A DNA stretch of 64,000 nucleotides. Source: Punica granatum. Taxonomy: Eukaryota > Streptophyta > Magnoliopsida > Myrtales > Lythraceae. The notes beneath the pieces are model-generated. The model was not told the origin of the DNA. It saw only the letters and a program-made list of their open reading frames with translations, and did not search any database. Both the position numbers and the translations under genes were made by a program. Position 1 is the stretch's first letter. Each line of letters starts with the position of its first letter. The stretch lies in NCBI RefSeq assembly GCF_007655135.1, contig NW_022204486.1:1-64000 (forward strand). The letters are read 5' to 3'. Below are positions 10,484-21,919 of the stretch, one piece after another.

Positions 10484-12940
10484 ATTGATCCCGAAGAGTA
10501 AGGCACGAATTATCAATATTCGAACCGAAGGCAGTGGACAAAGGGGAAATCACGTCTCTGTATCATTTTCTTCGGTGAGAACGACTATCTTCGTGGATCC
10601 TAGAACTAAGTTCGATATTTTTAGATCAAGGTTTGGTGAGTTGGGGACATTTCAATGCAAAAAACACGTCGAGAGCCCTTTCCAGCAAAGAGATAAAATT
10701 CGTGGGAGCTGGGGTGCCCAAACAGTGAATACAGCAGCTCGAGCATGGGATTCGACGCATCATATCATGGTCAATCCTGAACCTAAAAGGGTGAATTCCA
10801 TATGCTTTACCTAGGAAATCGAGTTAGGTTCAATTTGATGGGTTGTTCATTCCAATATTCAATATGGAGAGAGAGTTATGAATTTTTTAGCGCACCATCC
10901 CCGAAACTGTTAAACCGGGACAGACTCTACCAATCGAGGGAGAAAATCCATAAACAATTCAATTCTTCGCGTTTTCGAGCATGGCCAACGGCATTGGATT
11001 CCCAATTCACTGGAGATTCAGAAAATCAAGAAAAAGGGGATGCATTTTTGGCTAGATTAGTACAGAATTAAGGGTCTCTTCACAGATAAGGACCAAATTT
11101 CCCGGTTCGGGCCAGCTATCGAAGAAAAATTGTTTCGAGAACTTTCCGAGGTCGAACGATCTTCAAACTTTACAAGGATGTGCCCAGCTCATGTAGGGAT
11201 CAAGGAAAAATATCACATAGACCGAAAGGTTCATGAGAAATTCAGGAAAATTCCGGATGTTCGGGTCATCCCATGGACCAATGGTCACAGCTCTGCCCCT
11301 CCTGCCCTTTTTCCCCGCTGCCCCCATTTCCTCTTCGGGTTCTTCTTCTCTTTTTTTTTCTTTTCTTTTTTCCGGCGGGTCCAAAAAAAGAAAAAAACCT
11401 CCAGCTCACTCTCAGCTGAGGCTCCCTTAGCTGGAAACGAAAAAAAAACCCTAAGGCTGGAGAGAAAAGAAAGATAAAAGAAAACCCTAGAGGCTCCTCC
11501 AGCTCCCTCACGCCGCCTCGAGCTCCCTCGGACGACTCCCCCAACACCCTCACAGAGAAATCAGAGAGCAGCAATCCCCTTCTTCTTCAATCTCTCTCTC
11601 TCTCGAGCCTTTCCACCATGGCACCGAGCAACAACTTTCCTAGAGCATAAGAGGAGTTAGGTGAACTTCTTTAATCTCAAATGAATTGTTCATGCTTGGG
11701 TTGTGTTGTGGAGTGATTATTCGGAATATTGAAGTAGCCTAGCTCAATGTTGACGGTTACATATTAAGCCCGAAGGTGAGGCCGAACTTCAGGATTTTTT
11801 TTTTTCTCACTCGAATCGGGATGCGTGGGAACGAATTTTAGAACCTGCTGTGACACTTGAGGGTATGGCTGAGATTGCATTAAAGTTTCATTCAATTCAT
11901 GGCCGATGCACTTGGTTTTGGCTTGGGTGAAATGATGCTGGAGTTATGGGCTGACTTAAGTGATGATCCATGGATGTGTATTAGCATGTTCGACATGATT
12001 TTCCGTGATTTAATGCTGCGCGCGTGTATGAGGCTGAGTTATCTGCTGATTGCTCCATTGATTGTGAGTTATTTCATGCAATCTTGAGAATCTTGGAACA
12101 TATGCATCATATGGGCTGAGTTACGTGGCTCTATGTTGATTATTTCGAGTGTGTTTGGCATGGTTTTGATGAGATCGTCCCATCTGAATGCTGGATAGAG
12201 TTGTGGGTTGATCCTTGGTCCGCACGAGGTGATTCTAACTTGACTTTTGATGTTTAAAGACCAAGCGTGAGTTAGTGACTTAATTGCATGACAATTCTTG
12301 TATGAGTCAGATTTTTATTTTAGTACGACCTTGAAATCGTTGTATTATATGCAAGCACGTGGCTGATTAAATTTTTATAGTTACTTGGTGGGGTCATCCT
12401 TAATCACTTGAAGTGGGCCTCTGTTGAAGCTAGATGCCTTTGGATTTTCTTTTCTCATGTTCCATGACTTAATAGTCTCTTGAAGGTCGATGTGAAGGAC
12501 TTTTACATGCTGATCATCCTCTGTTGAGGGCCTTAAAGGCTCGATTTGGCTGCTTTCGAGTCACTGGATGAGTCGTTATCATGCTTGGATGTCAAAGTAT
12601 CGATTTTCTTGGCATTTCATGCCATTTTGGATGTTATGAGGACTTTAAAGTCATGATCAGATTTGAATTGTGGTCTTGGAGCTCTTCTTGTTTGTTTCAT
12701 TCTCGATCTCGTTCATAGACCGAACATTTGGTTTTGCTTCGATTCTCCCGTGTTCGTTTCTTGTTTACATATCCCTTCGAGTCTTGGAGTGAAGAGAAGA
12801 AAATTGAAGAGACGAGAATACAATAAGCCGATGTCGATGGGGCTCGAAGACGGTGTGGAGGTCGATCTAGGCTTAGATCGATCCCGACTTGAAGGCCACC
12901 TAGGTCCGTGGTTGTCATGGGATCTTCCGAGCTGATCGAT
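10484..12940. other. Region between the two related LTR halves; no coding signal recognised
   Basis: No gag, protease, RT or integrase motif was found. The part 11280-11620 has CT-rich runs and AAACCCTA-type motifs, and resembles a U3/R leader with a promoter. The part 11620-12940 is long, stop-rich, and has short exon-like GT-containing breaks. It is probably the 5' half of LTR copy B (a different subfamily from copy A), plus a short non-coding internal domain at 10484-11280. This assignment is inference. Confidence 0.4.
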
Positions 12941-13506
12941 CCCAGGAATCTCCTAGGATAAGGTATAATTCTTCAATCCTAGTGGCATGTCTAGGACTCC
13001 CATTTGATGTGATTGCGTGATACCTCGGGAAATGAATAATAAAGTGGGTCCTATGAACTGTGATGATGAGCGGGGCCATTTCAAACTTGGTTTAATAAAC
13101 TTTTCAAGTTGTCTTAGATCAGTCCTCGAGATTTTTAGCCAAATTTCCAAATCAGTCCCTGTCCTTTCAAAATTACTTTAATTCGATTCTTGAGCAATTT
13201 ATGAGATGTGTGTTATGATCGTGAGTGATATATGATCATATGCGACCGTATTTCATTTTTGGTTTTGATTGAATGATAAATCGTAAGTCAAATGCTTTAG
13301 ACTTAAAGAAATCGCTCATAGATCCATAATTTCTAATGCAAAGGATACATCAAATGGTTTAATTAATCACTTGGACTTAAAGTCGACAAATTAATTCTAT
13401 TGTGATTTTGTCCATATTCGTGTTCTTGGAATATTTAAAATGTGTCTTTGATCAAAATCTCACATGAATCGGTTTAATAATGCAAACTCGGCCTAAAAAT
13501 AAAAAA

Positions 13507-14932
13507 TTTTAAATTTCAAGACGGTCGGAAATTAGAGTTTACTGGGCGGCCCACTAATGGCTAGTCCGATGACTCGAAATCCGCAAACTAAAGCATTCAA
13601 CAAATTTCTAATTAACCCAAAATTCTACATATGGGATAATCGGGATGTTAAATTTGGCTAAATTAAATCACTTGACTCCTTTAATGAATTGTACGAACCG
13701 ATTAACAATCTGTAATCACGTCGACAGTTCAAGAACTGTTAGTCATGCCCTTTTCAAATTCACAATTTCAAAAGCACCGAGATACGTGCAACGTAATCTT
13801 GATTTTCATATACACACATATTTACCGATTCAAGAGCGTGACTATCGGTTCTTGTCCTGCCGTAATCTTAGTGTAGGTTTGTGTATAGAATTGGTCAAAA
13901 CATGGAAAAACAAATTAATCACAAACTCGGCTTAATCAAGCATGGGCAAATAGTCAAGTAGAGGGTTAGGTTCTGGGTTTTAGGTGAAAATACTCTTAAT
14001 ATGTAAAAGTCATATTGTCACGATACAAAATAATTTAAAAATATCCCACACATTTAGAACTTGACTACATACATCATGTCTGTCGAGTCCGTTAAAGTAA
14101 TGTCGAATGGTACATACCCTATCCATCATCCCTTTTGTTTGTTTTAAGGTAGGATTTGTATGCCAAGATATCTCGGTTAATAATTAGTTAATTCACGTAA
14201 ATTCGACGATAACAAGAAACTTCATTGTTTGTTTATTTGAGCTTGCTTGTTACATTTTTGCACTTGTTTGTTATGCGGATCGAGCCCGATCCTTTAGGAC
14301 TCGATTCACACTGGGTCCAACGCCCATAACCATCGATCACGGGGTCCAATGCCCCCATACATCGAGTACGCATTTAATTTAATTTTCGGTCTTTTCCAAA
14401 ACCATACGGTGAGCATGAGTGAAATCATGGCCGAATGCGAACCGACCGGGATTTAGTCATTGTAGCTTGTCATTTATTTATTTGAGAGAACAATGTAAGG
14501 GTTTATGATGTATATTTATTCATGTAATAATCCCGGTCGGAGAGTGGACGGTTCAAGTGTCTCTTCGAATTTACGGTGTCAAAACGGGCGAGTCGAGTGC
14601 AACTCTAAATCATGCGGTAAATAAATAAGATGGCAAGCCTAGCAAGCTAGAGTACCGAAAGGGCGTGTGGGATATAGGCCCACACGTAATAGAACTCTCG
14701 AATTCAGAATTTCCGATTTCGTACAAGACCATTGCCTTAGCATACTAGGTGTATCCATACCCCTAGACCCGGGCGACTCACCGGCCCTCGACCTTCGGGT
14801 CGTAAACAGATAATGGCGACTCCTTCTCACGTGCGTCCGCCGCGCGTCCCCGAGAAGGTGGACACTCCCAAGCCGCGTTGCATTTAGGCGCGCGCATGCG
14901 TGTCCTGACGAGACGAAATTCGGGTGCGCACA
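13507..14932. repeat. LTR copy B, 3' portion shared with copy A
   Basis: It matches 9065-10483 along its length, for example GGAAATTAGAGTTTA, TTCAAGAACTGTTAGTCATG, ACACACATATTTACCGATTC, CCGGTCGGAGAGTGGACGG and GAGACGAAATTCGGGTGCGC. Weaker similarity extends back to about 12950 (CTAGTGGCATG). It ends GCGCACA followed by the GGTAT target duplication. Confidence 0.8.
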
Positions 14933-14937
14933 GGTAT

Positions 14938-15970
14938 AGCTCTCATTTTTTTCAAAGTTTCCTAGGCTACTGTAGGGAGGGACTTAACTTCAACTACAAA
15001 ACGTTTCTTTGCTAGTGAAAAGCTCTTAAAAGAGGTAAACAATACTCGTATAACTCTTGTCCAAAAGGTTCCAAATTCTTCAAGGATGACTGAGTACAGG
15101 CTCATATCAAGTTGTAATGTAATTTACAAGTGTATTACTAAGGTTCTAGCTAATCGATTAAAGAGTATCATGCCTTACTTTATCTCACCAAACCAGTGTG
15201 CCTTTGTGAGTGGCAGAAATATTGATGATAACATACTCTTGGCCCATGAACTAGTGAAAGGATATAACAGAAAGGGAGTAAGTCCTCGATGTGCTATTAA
15301 GGCAGATATTATGAAGGCTTTTGATTATGTTGATTGGGGTTTTCTGAAGAATATCTTTCAAGCCATTGGTATGCCTATTGTGTTTACTCACTAGGTGTTT
15401 GAGAGTGTCATAGAACTTCGTTACTCAGTCCTTGTGAATGGTGGCTTGGAAGGGTATTTTCAGGGGAAAAAAAGGGCTCAGACAAGGTGATCTTCTGTCT
15501 CCCTACTTGTTTGTTATGGCTATTGAAATTCTCTCTAAGCTTCTCAATAGAGTTGTTGTCAATGGCCTTATTGCCTACCACCCTTATTGTAAGAAAATTA
15601 AGCTTACTCATCTTGGATTTGTTGATGACTTAGTTGTATTCATGGAAGGTGAGCTTGATTCCATCAAGACTGATCTCGTTATTTTTGATGAATTTTATAG
15701 CATGTCTGGCTTAAGATTGAACTCAGCTAAGTCTGAAATATAATGTGTTGGGATGGAAGCACATATTGTGAGTGAGATTCTTGATTTGAGTGATTTTAAG
15801 AGGGGTTCCTTTCTTGTGAGATACTTGGGAGTGCCTCATATTGCAAGTAGGCTCACTGATAGGGATTGTAAACCTCTCATTGATAAGATCACTAGCCATA
15901 TTGATGGTTGGGCAATGAGGAAATTATCATATGCAGGCATACTCCAACTCATTATGTCATTCACTCTTTA
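14938..15970 (+). pseudogene. LINE ORF2, reverse transcriptase domain
   Basis: LINE coding resumes immediately after the GGTAT duplication (SSHFFQ). It runs through VPNSSRMTEYRLISSCNVIYK, FVSGRNIDDNILLAHELVKG, KADIMKAFDYVDW, GLRQGDLLSPYLFV and the catalytic LTHLGFVDDLVVF. Then follow GLRLNSAKSE and RYLGVPH. The catalytic aspartates (A-F-D and the DD of FVDD) are preserved. In-frame stops at about 15392 and 15740, and a shift around 15430, inactivate it. The domain belongs to the RVT_1 non-LTR class, which copies LINE RNA at the nicked target. Confidence 0.92.
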
Positions 15971-17070
15971 GTGAACTTCTGGTGTCTGAATTTATTTTGC
16001 CTCAATAAGTGTTGAAGATAATGGAGAAAAAGTGCAAGACTTTTTCTTTGGAAAGGTTAAGATGGTGATGGCAGAGGTGTTAAGATGAAATGGGATATTG
16101 TATGTCTTCCAAAAAATGAAGGAGGACTAGGGATTAAGGATTTCTATACTTGGAATCTCTCTTATAATAAGAAGTTGATTTGGCTTCTTTACAAGAAGGC
16201 CGGCTCCTTTTGGATTGCATGGTTGGAGGCTTATATTCATTAAGGGAATGAGTTTTTGGAGTTTGCAGTGTCTAAATTACTGCTCTTATGCTTGGAGGGA
16301 GCTCCTCAAGATAAGGCCATTGAACTATATCCCATTATTCAACATAAAGTGGGTGACGACAATTTTATTTTTTTCTGGTATGATAATTGGATTGAGAATA
16401 GTCCCTTATTTGGCGAGGGCCTGCTGTATGATATACTACACAATGCCACTGTTACTAGTGGTTTGAGTACTACCAGTTGGCTTCTTAGAGAATGTAGGGA
16501 TGAAAGAAAAAGGAATATTCAAAGGCTCCTCCACGAAACAATTCTGGTTCTGGGAAAACAGGATTCTGTTTATTGGAAGGTTGGGAAGAATGGGAGTTTC
16601 TCTCTGGTAGTACATAGAATGAGATGAGAGCTAAAGGTAGAAAAGTCCATTAGTATAAACGTGTTTGGTTTAATCCATGTATAGCCAAACATTGTTTAAT
16701 TAGTTGGCTTGTAATTAATAACACGCTCAACACTATGAATCGAGTAATGAGGTGGAATCCTACTCCCAGTACTATCTACAAATTTTGTGGAGATGAAGTG
16801 GAGAGCAGGGATCACATCTTTTATGCTTGTTCATTCGTGATAGGTTCATGGGTGACTATCCTACAGAAGTGTGGCATAAGTAGAAGCATTGGTGATTGGA
16901 ATTGTGAGCTTCAATGGGCTGCTAGCACACTCAGAGGGAAATCTACGGATATTGTTCTCACCAAATTGATATGGCATGCTTTTATATATTTTATTTGCAG
17001 GGAACATAACTTAGTAGCCTTCCCAATGGAAAGCCCCTCAACGGATTATATCCTTCTATTGTGTTGAAAT
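15971..17070 (+). pseudogene. LINE ORF2, C-terminal region with zf-RVT domain
   Basis: Frames in this stretch show VKMKWDIVCLPKNEGGLGIKD-type sequence near 16080-16140 and HKVGDDNFIFFWYDNWI near 16345. They then show the zf-RVT pattern: CIAKHCLISWLVINNTL, with CGDEVESRDHIFYAC at about 16790-16830 (C...H...C). This zinc-binding module follows RT in many plant LINEs. Stops at about 16626 and 17065 and several shifts break it. Confidence 0.85.
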
Positions 17071-17537
17071 TTTTGGTTTCCATTGGTGCAAATCCAATCA
17101 TTTCAATTTGGAATTGAAGATGAAAAAAATTTCTCATTTGTAACAAATGGTTATCCATTAAGCGAGGGAAATCTGATTTTCAAAGCCGAAATCTTATGTC
17201 TCTACTCTTGCAAAAACGAACTAAAGAATTCTTCATGTTGTTCATAGTTATGTTCGAGAGCGAATGATTGGAGTTAAGAAGATTGAGCAGAGAGTTACAA
17301 TAGAAGCCCAAAAGAAGTTGTTGATGGATCTGGGAGTATTCTCTTGATAGACTATCTCTTGATAGATCAGTAACTTAGTATGCTTTGTTGCTCATATGTT
17401 TTGTTTGGATTTTCAGACTGTATGGCATGCATGCCATTTGTTTGGGCCTTGTGCCTTGTATTGGTTTGGCCTTTTGGCCTTGTATTTCGATCCTTTGATT
17501 GATTAATGGAGGAGCGTGTTAATTCAGATCAAAAAAA
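17071..17537 (+). other. LINE 3' untranslated tail ending in a short A run
   Basis: Non-coding sequence with repeated TTGGCCTTG-type words (17450-17490) ends in GATCAAAAAAA at 17531. This is the expected 3' terminus of a LINE. The following bases begin a block that has a related copy at 26125. Confidence 0.7.
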
Positions 17538-18145
17538 TGTTTTGCATGTTGTCTGATGTTATCAACATCAGCAACAGCAAACGTAGGTTTCAAAGTGTGG
17601 TCCTAAACTTGAGGGACACACGGGCCGAGTTATGTGCGCTTTGGTCGTGTAGGGAAGCATAGGATGATATATTCATTAATTACAAGGTGTAGCTCAGCTA
17701 CCACTGAACTCTCAGTGTATAAATTTTACAGTTTAAAACTCATTAAAGTCACATTCTGATCGACACCAAAACGATCAATTGAAATTTACCTCAACCAATA
17801 AGTTTAGAATACGCGCTGTCTAACTAAAAAATCTCATTCATTCATCCAACAAAGTTCATATCATGTTCTGTCGTGGTCAATGGGTCATTCATTCGGTCAA
17901 CCTCTTGAATCATTGGATGGGATTTAAAGGTTTTAGGATTTTCGGATTTGAATTAATTGAAAATTCTACGAAACCATTCCCCTACTTAAATTGAAACACT
18001 CCATTGCCCCTTTCTCTATATTGGCCAAGTACATTATTGTTCCTCATGCTGTTTTTTTTTTTTTTTTCAAAATTGGGTCCGGCAGACGATACTCTAGAGA
18101 ATAGATTGAGAGTAGTTCAATGAGTGCACGGACACCGATACTGAT
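17538..18145. repeat. Non-coding block, copy 1 of a direct duplication (partner at 26125-26535)
   Basis: It shares with the partner TGGTCCTAA, GGGACACA-GGGCCGAGTTATGTGCG, GTCGTGGTCAATGGGTCA, GAAACACTCCA-TGCCC-TTTCTCTA, GGCAGACGAT-CTCT and TGAGTGCACG-type words in the same order. An additional ~190 bp near 17655-17845 is missing from the partner. No coding potential was seen. Confidence 0.8.
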
Positions 18146-19390
18146 ACAAAACTCGACCCAAGACTTTATTAGAAAAAGAATAGATGCCTCTATAGATATA
18201 GTTATGCACACACATTTAGTGGGATCCACTCCGCAGAAGCATGTATACTATGTCATACTTAGAAACTATTTTTGGGGTTTAATCACGATATTAGTTGTCC
18301 TGCAACCATGCAATAATAATTCAAATTTTGCGTATGAATTGGCCGGTAATGACATGGACACGACACGTTGGGACCAGACACCTTGCATGATTCCCTCTGG
18401 TTGGACAGGCCATGCACGGATAGAAAGAAAGCTTCAATAAACGTGGCATGAACATTCCAGCGAAAAATAAAAAAAGAATAAAGAATAAAGGTGGCATGAC
18501 CGTTCTAAGGAAAATAGAAAAGGGCATGGCCGTTATTTAAGCTGCGCCACCCAAATCATATCCTACTACCTCAGTTTCACCAAAATGCTCTCTTTCTCTT
18601 TACTCTTTTGACTCAGTAGCCAGGACAAGGAAGTATCAATTCCTTTATTTACATAGAAACATGAACAGTCGACAACAGAAGCCCTGGGGAAAGAGGAATG
18701 GATTGAACATGATGCTGTAATATCGTGGCTCGGTGTATCGATGAAGCTTTATAAGACTCGGGCGTGTAGGATATGCGAGTGCAGTTGATTGAAGGGAATC
18801 TTGTTGTCACACATGCATGTAATTAATGATATGATGATCACCCAATTGAGAAGTATATTGGAGAGTGCAATTAAAAGATGATGAAATCTAGCTGAATGAT
18901 ATGGACACGACCAAAAGGTATTATATATATAGGGAAGGGATGTGTAGACTATATATATAGAGAGAGAGAGAGCAAAATGGAATCTCTTGCTAGTTTTAGA
19001 TGTGTGTGTATATATATATATATGTAGAGCCAATTGAGGGGAGTTGTAGGGATTGACATCTTTGGCCCAACAATAGTGTTTTTGTCCTTCTTCCCCCATT
19101 TCATCAACTTGAACTACAGCTACCTGATCTCCACCACATGCTTCCTCCCATTCTTCATCAGCATGATATTATTTTATTTCCACTAGTATCAGCGAAAAAC
19201 TCTAGTACAACAAGAAATTGAAGATTACTTAAAAGAACTTTTATCGATGTAATTGAAAGGAAAAAAAAAAACTCTCTATGGTATGAATCCGGTTAAGATT
19301 TCATACTCTTCCATTTCACAATACACTTTATCGAGCAAAATGAGAAGGTTGTCGTTAACCGTAGCTGATAATAAAGGTTTGGCATATTAC

Positions 19391-19412
19391 ATATATATAT
19401 ATATATATATAT
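19391..19412. repeat. (AT)11 microsatellite
   Basis: An uninterrupted AT dinucleotide run, followed by ATGTATATGT variants. Confidence 0.95.
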
Positions 19413-20268
19413 GTATATGTATATATGATTGAATGGATTTGTTGGGGTCATCCTACTGCTTGTGATAAGACGGATCATTGGGCAATAATAAGTCAAAATT
19501 TAAACGCAACTTATTAACGTACGCGCATGTAGTAGTAGGGTAGTAGAACCTCGTACTTAAAGTTCAGCAACTAGGGTTCTGTTGGGAGGAAAATGATGAA
19601 ATCATTGGTACTGCGAAGTCATGATTTGGACATTTTCTAGCTCACGTTGTGCATCTTTATGCAAGCCCTTAAGGTAATTTGAATTGGCCGATTAATTCCG
19701 ATTAGTGTCAAGGTGATAGGTTAATTCTGTAAAGTTCTTATGAATTCGAATTCGATGATGTATAACTCTTCCCAGACATATCCATTGGAACGTAACTTTA
19801 TTACAACCAAAGCTCCTATTTATATCTAAGCATTGGGGCTTGTTAGCAATTGCTTAGATATTGGGGTCTTACCGTAACAAATTAAAAGGGGTTTAATGCA
19901 GGTCACTGCTAAATGTCTTGACTCATTAGGTACATAATAAAACGACCTCTTTGGCTTATAAATGATGGAAAGATATTAATTCCTTTGCCGGCCCATTTGG
20001 GATAGCAAATTACATGCCGCCAGAGTTCTGTCATGTACGTTGCACAGTTCAATGTCGTATACCTATTATCATTTATATACTAATTTTTCACACTTTCAAA
20101 GATAAATCTCCTTATGTTCAAATTTGAAACAATAATTAATAAATTTTCTCAAAAATAATCTTGTAATTAATATAATCAAAAAAATCCTGCAATTAATTAT
20201 CATTTCAATAATTATTTATATGTATTTCCTTATTACATTAGAAAATTTTATATCACATATAATCAATT

Positions 20269-20293
20269 TATATATATATATATATATATATAT
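20269..20293. repeat. (TA)12 microsatellite
   Basis: An uninterrupted TA dinucleotide run in AT-rich DNA. Confidence 0.95.
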
Positions 20294-21508
20294 TTGCTTC
20301 TTTTTGCTTGAGAAACAATGTTTTATTGAGATTCTTATTTTCCATATTAATTTTGATATTTTTTTGATATGATTATTACAAGTATAAAGAGTTACTGGCT
20401 TGGCATAAATATTTATTTTTTTATATGATCGAAAGTTTATAAATTGGTTAATTGTAATAATTTTTAAAATAATTATCAATAAATTAATTATTTCTTTATC
20501 AATTACATTGCATCGGTTTGTTTTGATAAAGTTATATAAATATTTATATTTTATATGAGATTCTTATCAAAAAAATTTTAATTTTTAATTTCAAGAACTT
20601 CAAACAATAATAATTGTGATGAAATTAAACTAATTTTTAAATCATTCAACAATTATTTGCAACTAATAGTCTCAATTAGTATATATCATATATATTTATT
20701 TAATTCCAATATGTTGGACATATTTATGACATATCCTCAATTCAAAAAAATACGTGGTACTGCAAATTTTGAGAGCTTGAGAATTTACAATTACCCTTTC
20801 ATTTGGTAACATTCATTAATTTATTTTATAAAATTATATAAATGCAACATTTCAACTTAATTATTAATTATAAGCAATGAAGTTACTAAGTAATATTTAA
20901 AATAAACTCATGCAATGCACTGGATGAAAATCTAGTTTATCTTATTGTTTACAATTTGACCTTCATAATATACTTTTTTGTTATCATCATTTTGTACGCG
21001 AACTACAACAGTAAAATGATATTGAATTGACAAAATGCCTTGTTCAAAACATATCATCATATCGAAATTAAGAATTGAGTGGAAAAGACCATTATAAAAA
21101 AAGAAAATTAAAAGAATTACATGTTATTAAACTTATTCAAAGTGACTATCACATAAATAAATTATGATGAAGTACCGATAAAATATCACGTAAGTTGAGT
21201 TTTTGGAAAGTCAAATTTTAGGGTTATAGATTTGTTGAATTTTCCTAATTACATCTTCTAACTTTTCATTCAATATTTAATCCCTGAATTTTCTGGAACG
21301 ACATATACGGGCCCCTACATGCCCAGGAGATTTGCCTTGTGTGGGTATTGTCCCATCGATCCCGGTCGATTCAAAGGTTTCACTGGTCCCGTACCATTTT
21401 TTGCTTTCTTTTACCAGCGGAAACCTTAAAGAAAATTTCCACCTAATCTAATTAAGAGAGGGCATCACTCTGCATGTCGACATTGTTTTAATTTTTAATT
21501 AACAAACT

Positions 21509-21919
21509 TGTTAGGGTCTCAATTTTCGGACCTTAATCACGTGCATACCACAAGTCTCGAGTGTCCATGAGCAACCTGCGAAAAGGGGAAAAACATGAGA
21601 GGACCCCCCGATTTCCTTCTCCGATGCTTAAATGAGAGAATGTATAGGAAAATAGAGATAACAGAACTTAGGGTTTAGGGGTACCTGATCGGTATTTATA
21701 GAAGTCCCGAGACAATATCTGTTAGAGATATCGTAATCTGTGCATAATATTTAATAACAAATAACGAGTAGATGTACTTGTCAAATAATAAAGATATGAT
21801 GAGAGATAATTGTGAAAGAAATATATCCACGATGTATTATTGCCGGTTCGGTATATTAAGATAGGCCCGTGATGGTAAGTCGTGCCAGATGGGTCCGATC
21901 TATTTTTTGGTCCCTAACA
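21509..21919. mobile_element. Solo LTR, 411 bp, probably Ty1/copia-type
   Basis: It starts TGTTAGGG and ends CCCTAACA, a perfect 8-bp terminal inverted repeat with TG...CA ends. The flanks are AAACT (21504-21508) and AAACC (21920-21924), a 5-bp duplication with one mismatch. A TATA-like GGTATTTATAG lies near 21691, as in a U3 region. No internal domain or second LTR is nearby, so it is a solo LTR left by recombination. The superfamily is inferred only from the small size and the end sequence. Confidence 0.78.

Larger units (their letters stand above)
7294..14932. mobile_element. Composite LTR-retroelement unit without recognisable gag-pol, 5-bp TSD GGTAT
   Basis: The unit starts TGTCAGCACC and ends GGTGCGCACA, so it has TG...CA termini. 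It is flanked by GGTAT at 7289-7293 and 14933-14937. LINE coding joins exactly across it (GSDGY on the left, SSHFFQ on the right). Inside, two stretches of ~1.4 kb (9065-10483 and 13507-14932) are close direct copies, as expected of LTR 3' halves; their 5' parts differ. No gag, RT or integrase motif is seen, so it is non-autonomous (LARD-like) or made of nested solo LTRs. A second TGTCAGCACC start at 7409 favours nesting. Confidence 0.8.
3453..17537 (+). mobile_element. L1-type LINE, decayed and split by three later insertions
   Basis: LINE sequence occupies 3453-4933, 6382-7293 and 14938-17537. In order it has a DUF4283-like ORF1, an APE-type endonuclease, a reverse transcriptase with FVDD, and a zf-RVT C-terminal domain. 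It ends with a short A run at about 17531-17537. The pieces join exactly once one copy of each target duplication is removed, so it was intact in sequence order before the insertions. The 5' end lies beyond the gypsy element to the left. All frames contain stops and indels. Confidence 0.88.
18146..21508. other. AT-rich intergenic stretch, no gene recognised
   Basis: No conserved protein motif was found on either strand. It contains (TA/AT)n microsatellites at about 18943-18960, 19013-19023, 19391-19412 and 20269-20293. The stretch 20100-20900 is very AT-rich. Short open frames here are low-complexity translations. Confidence 0.6.

Noticed and set aside
10353..11071. Possible gag or transposase in the interior of the LTR unit
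   Set aside because: Overlapping open frames without any zinc knuckle, capsid or catalytic motif; kept as non-coding internal region.
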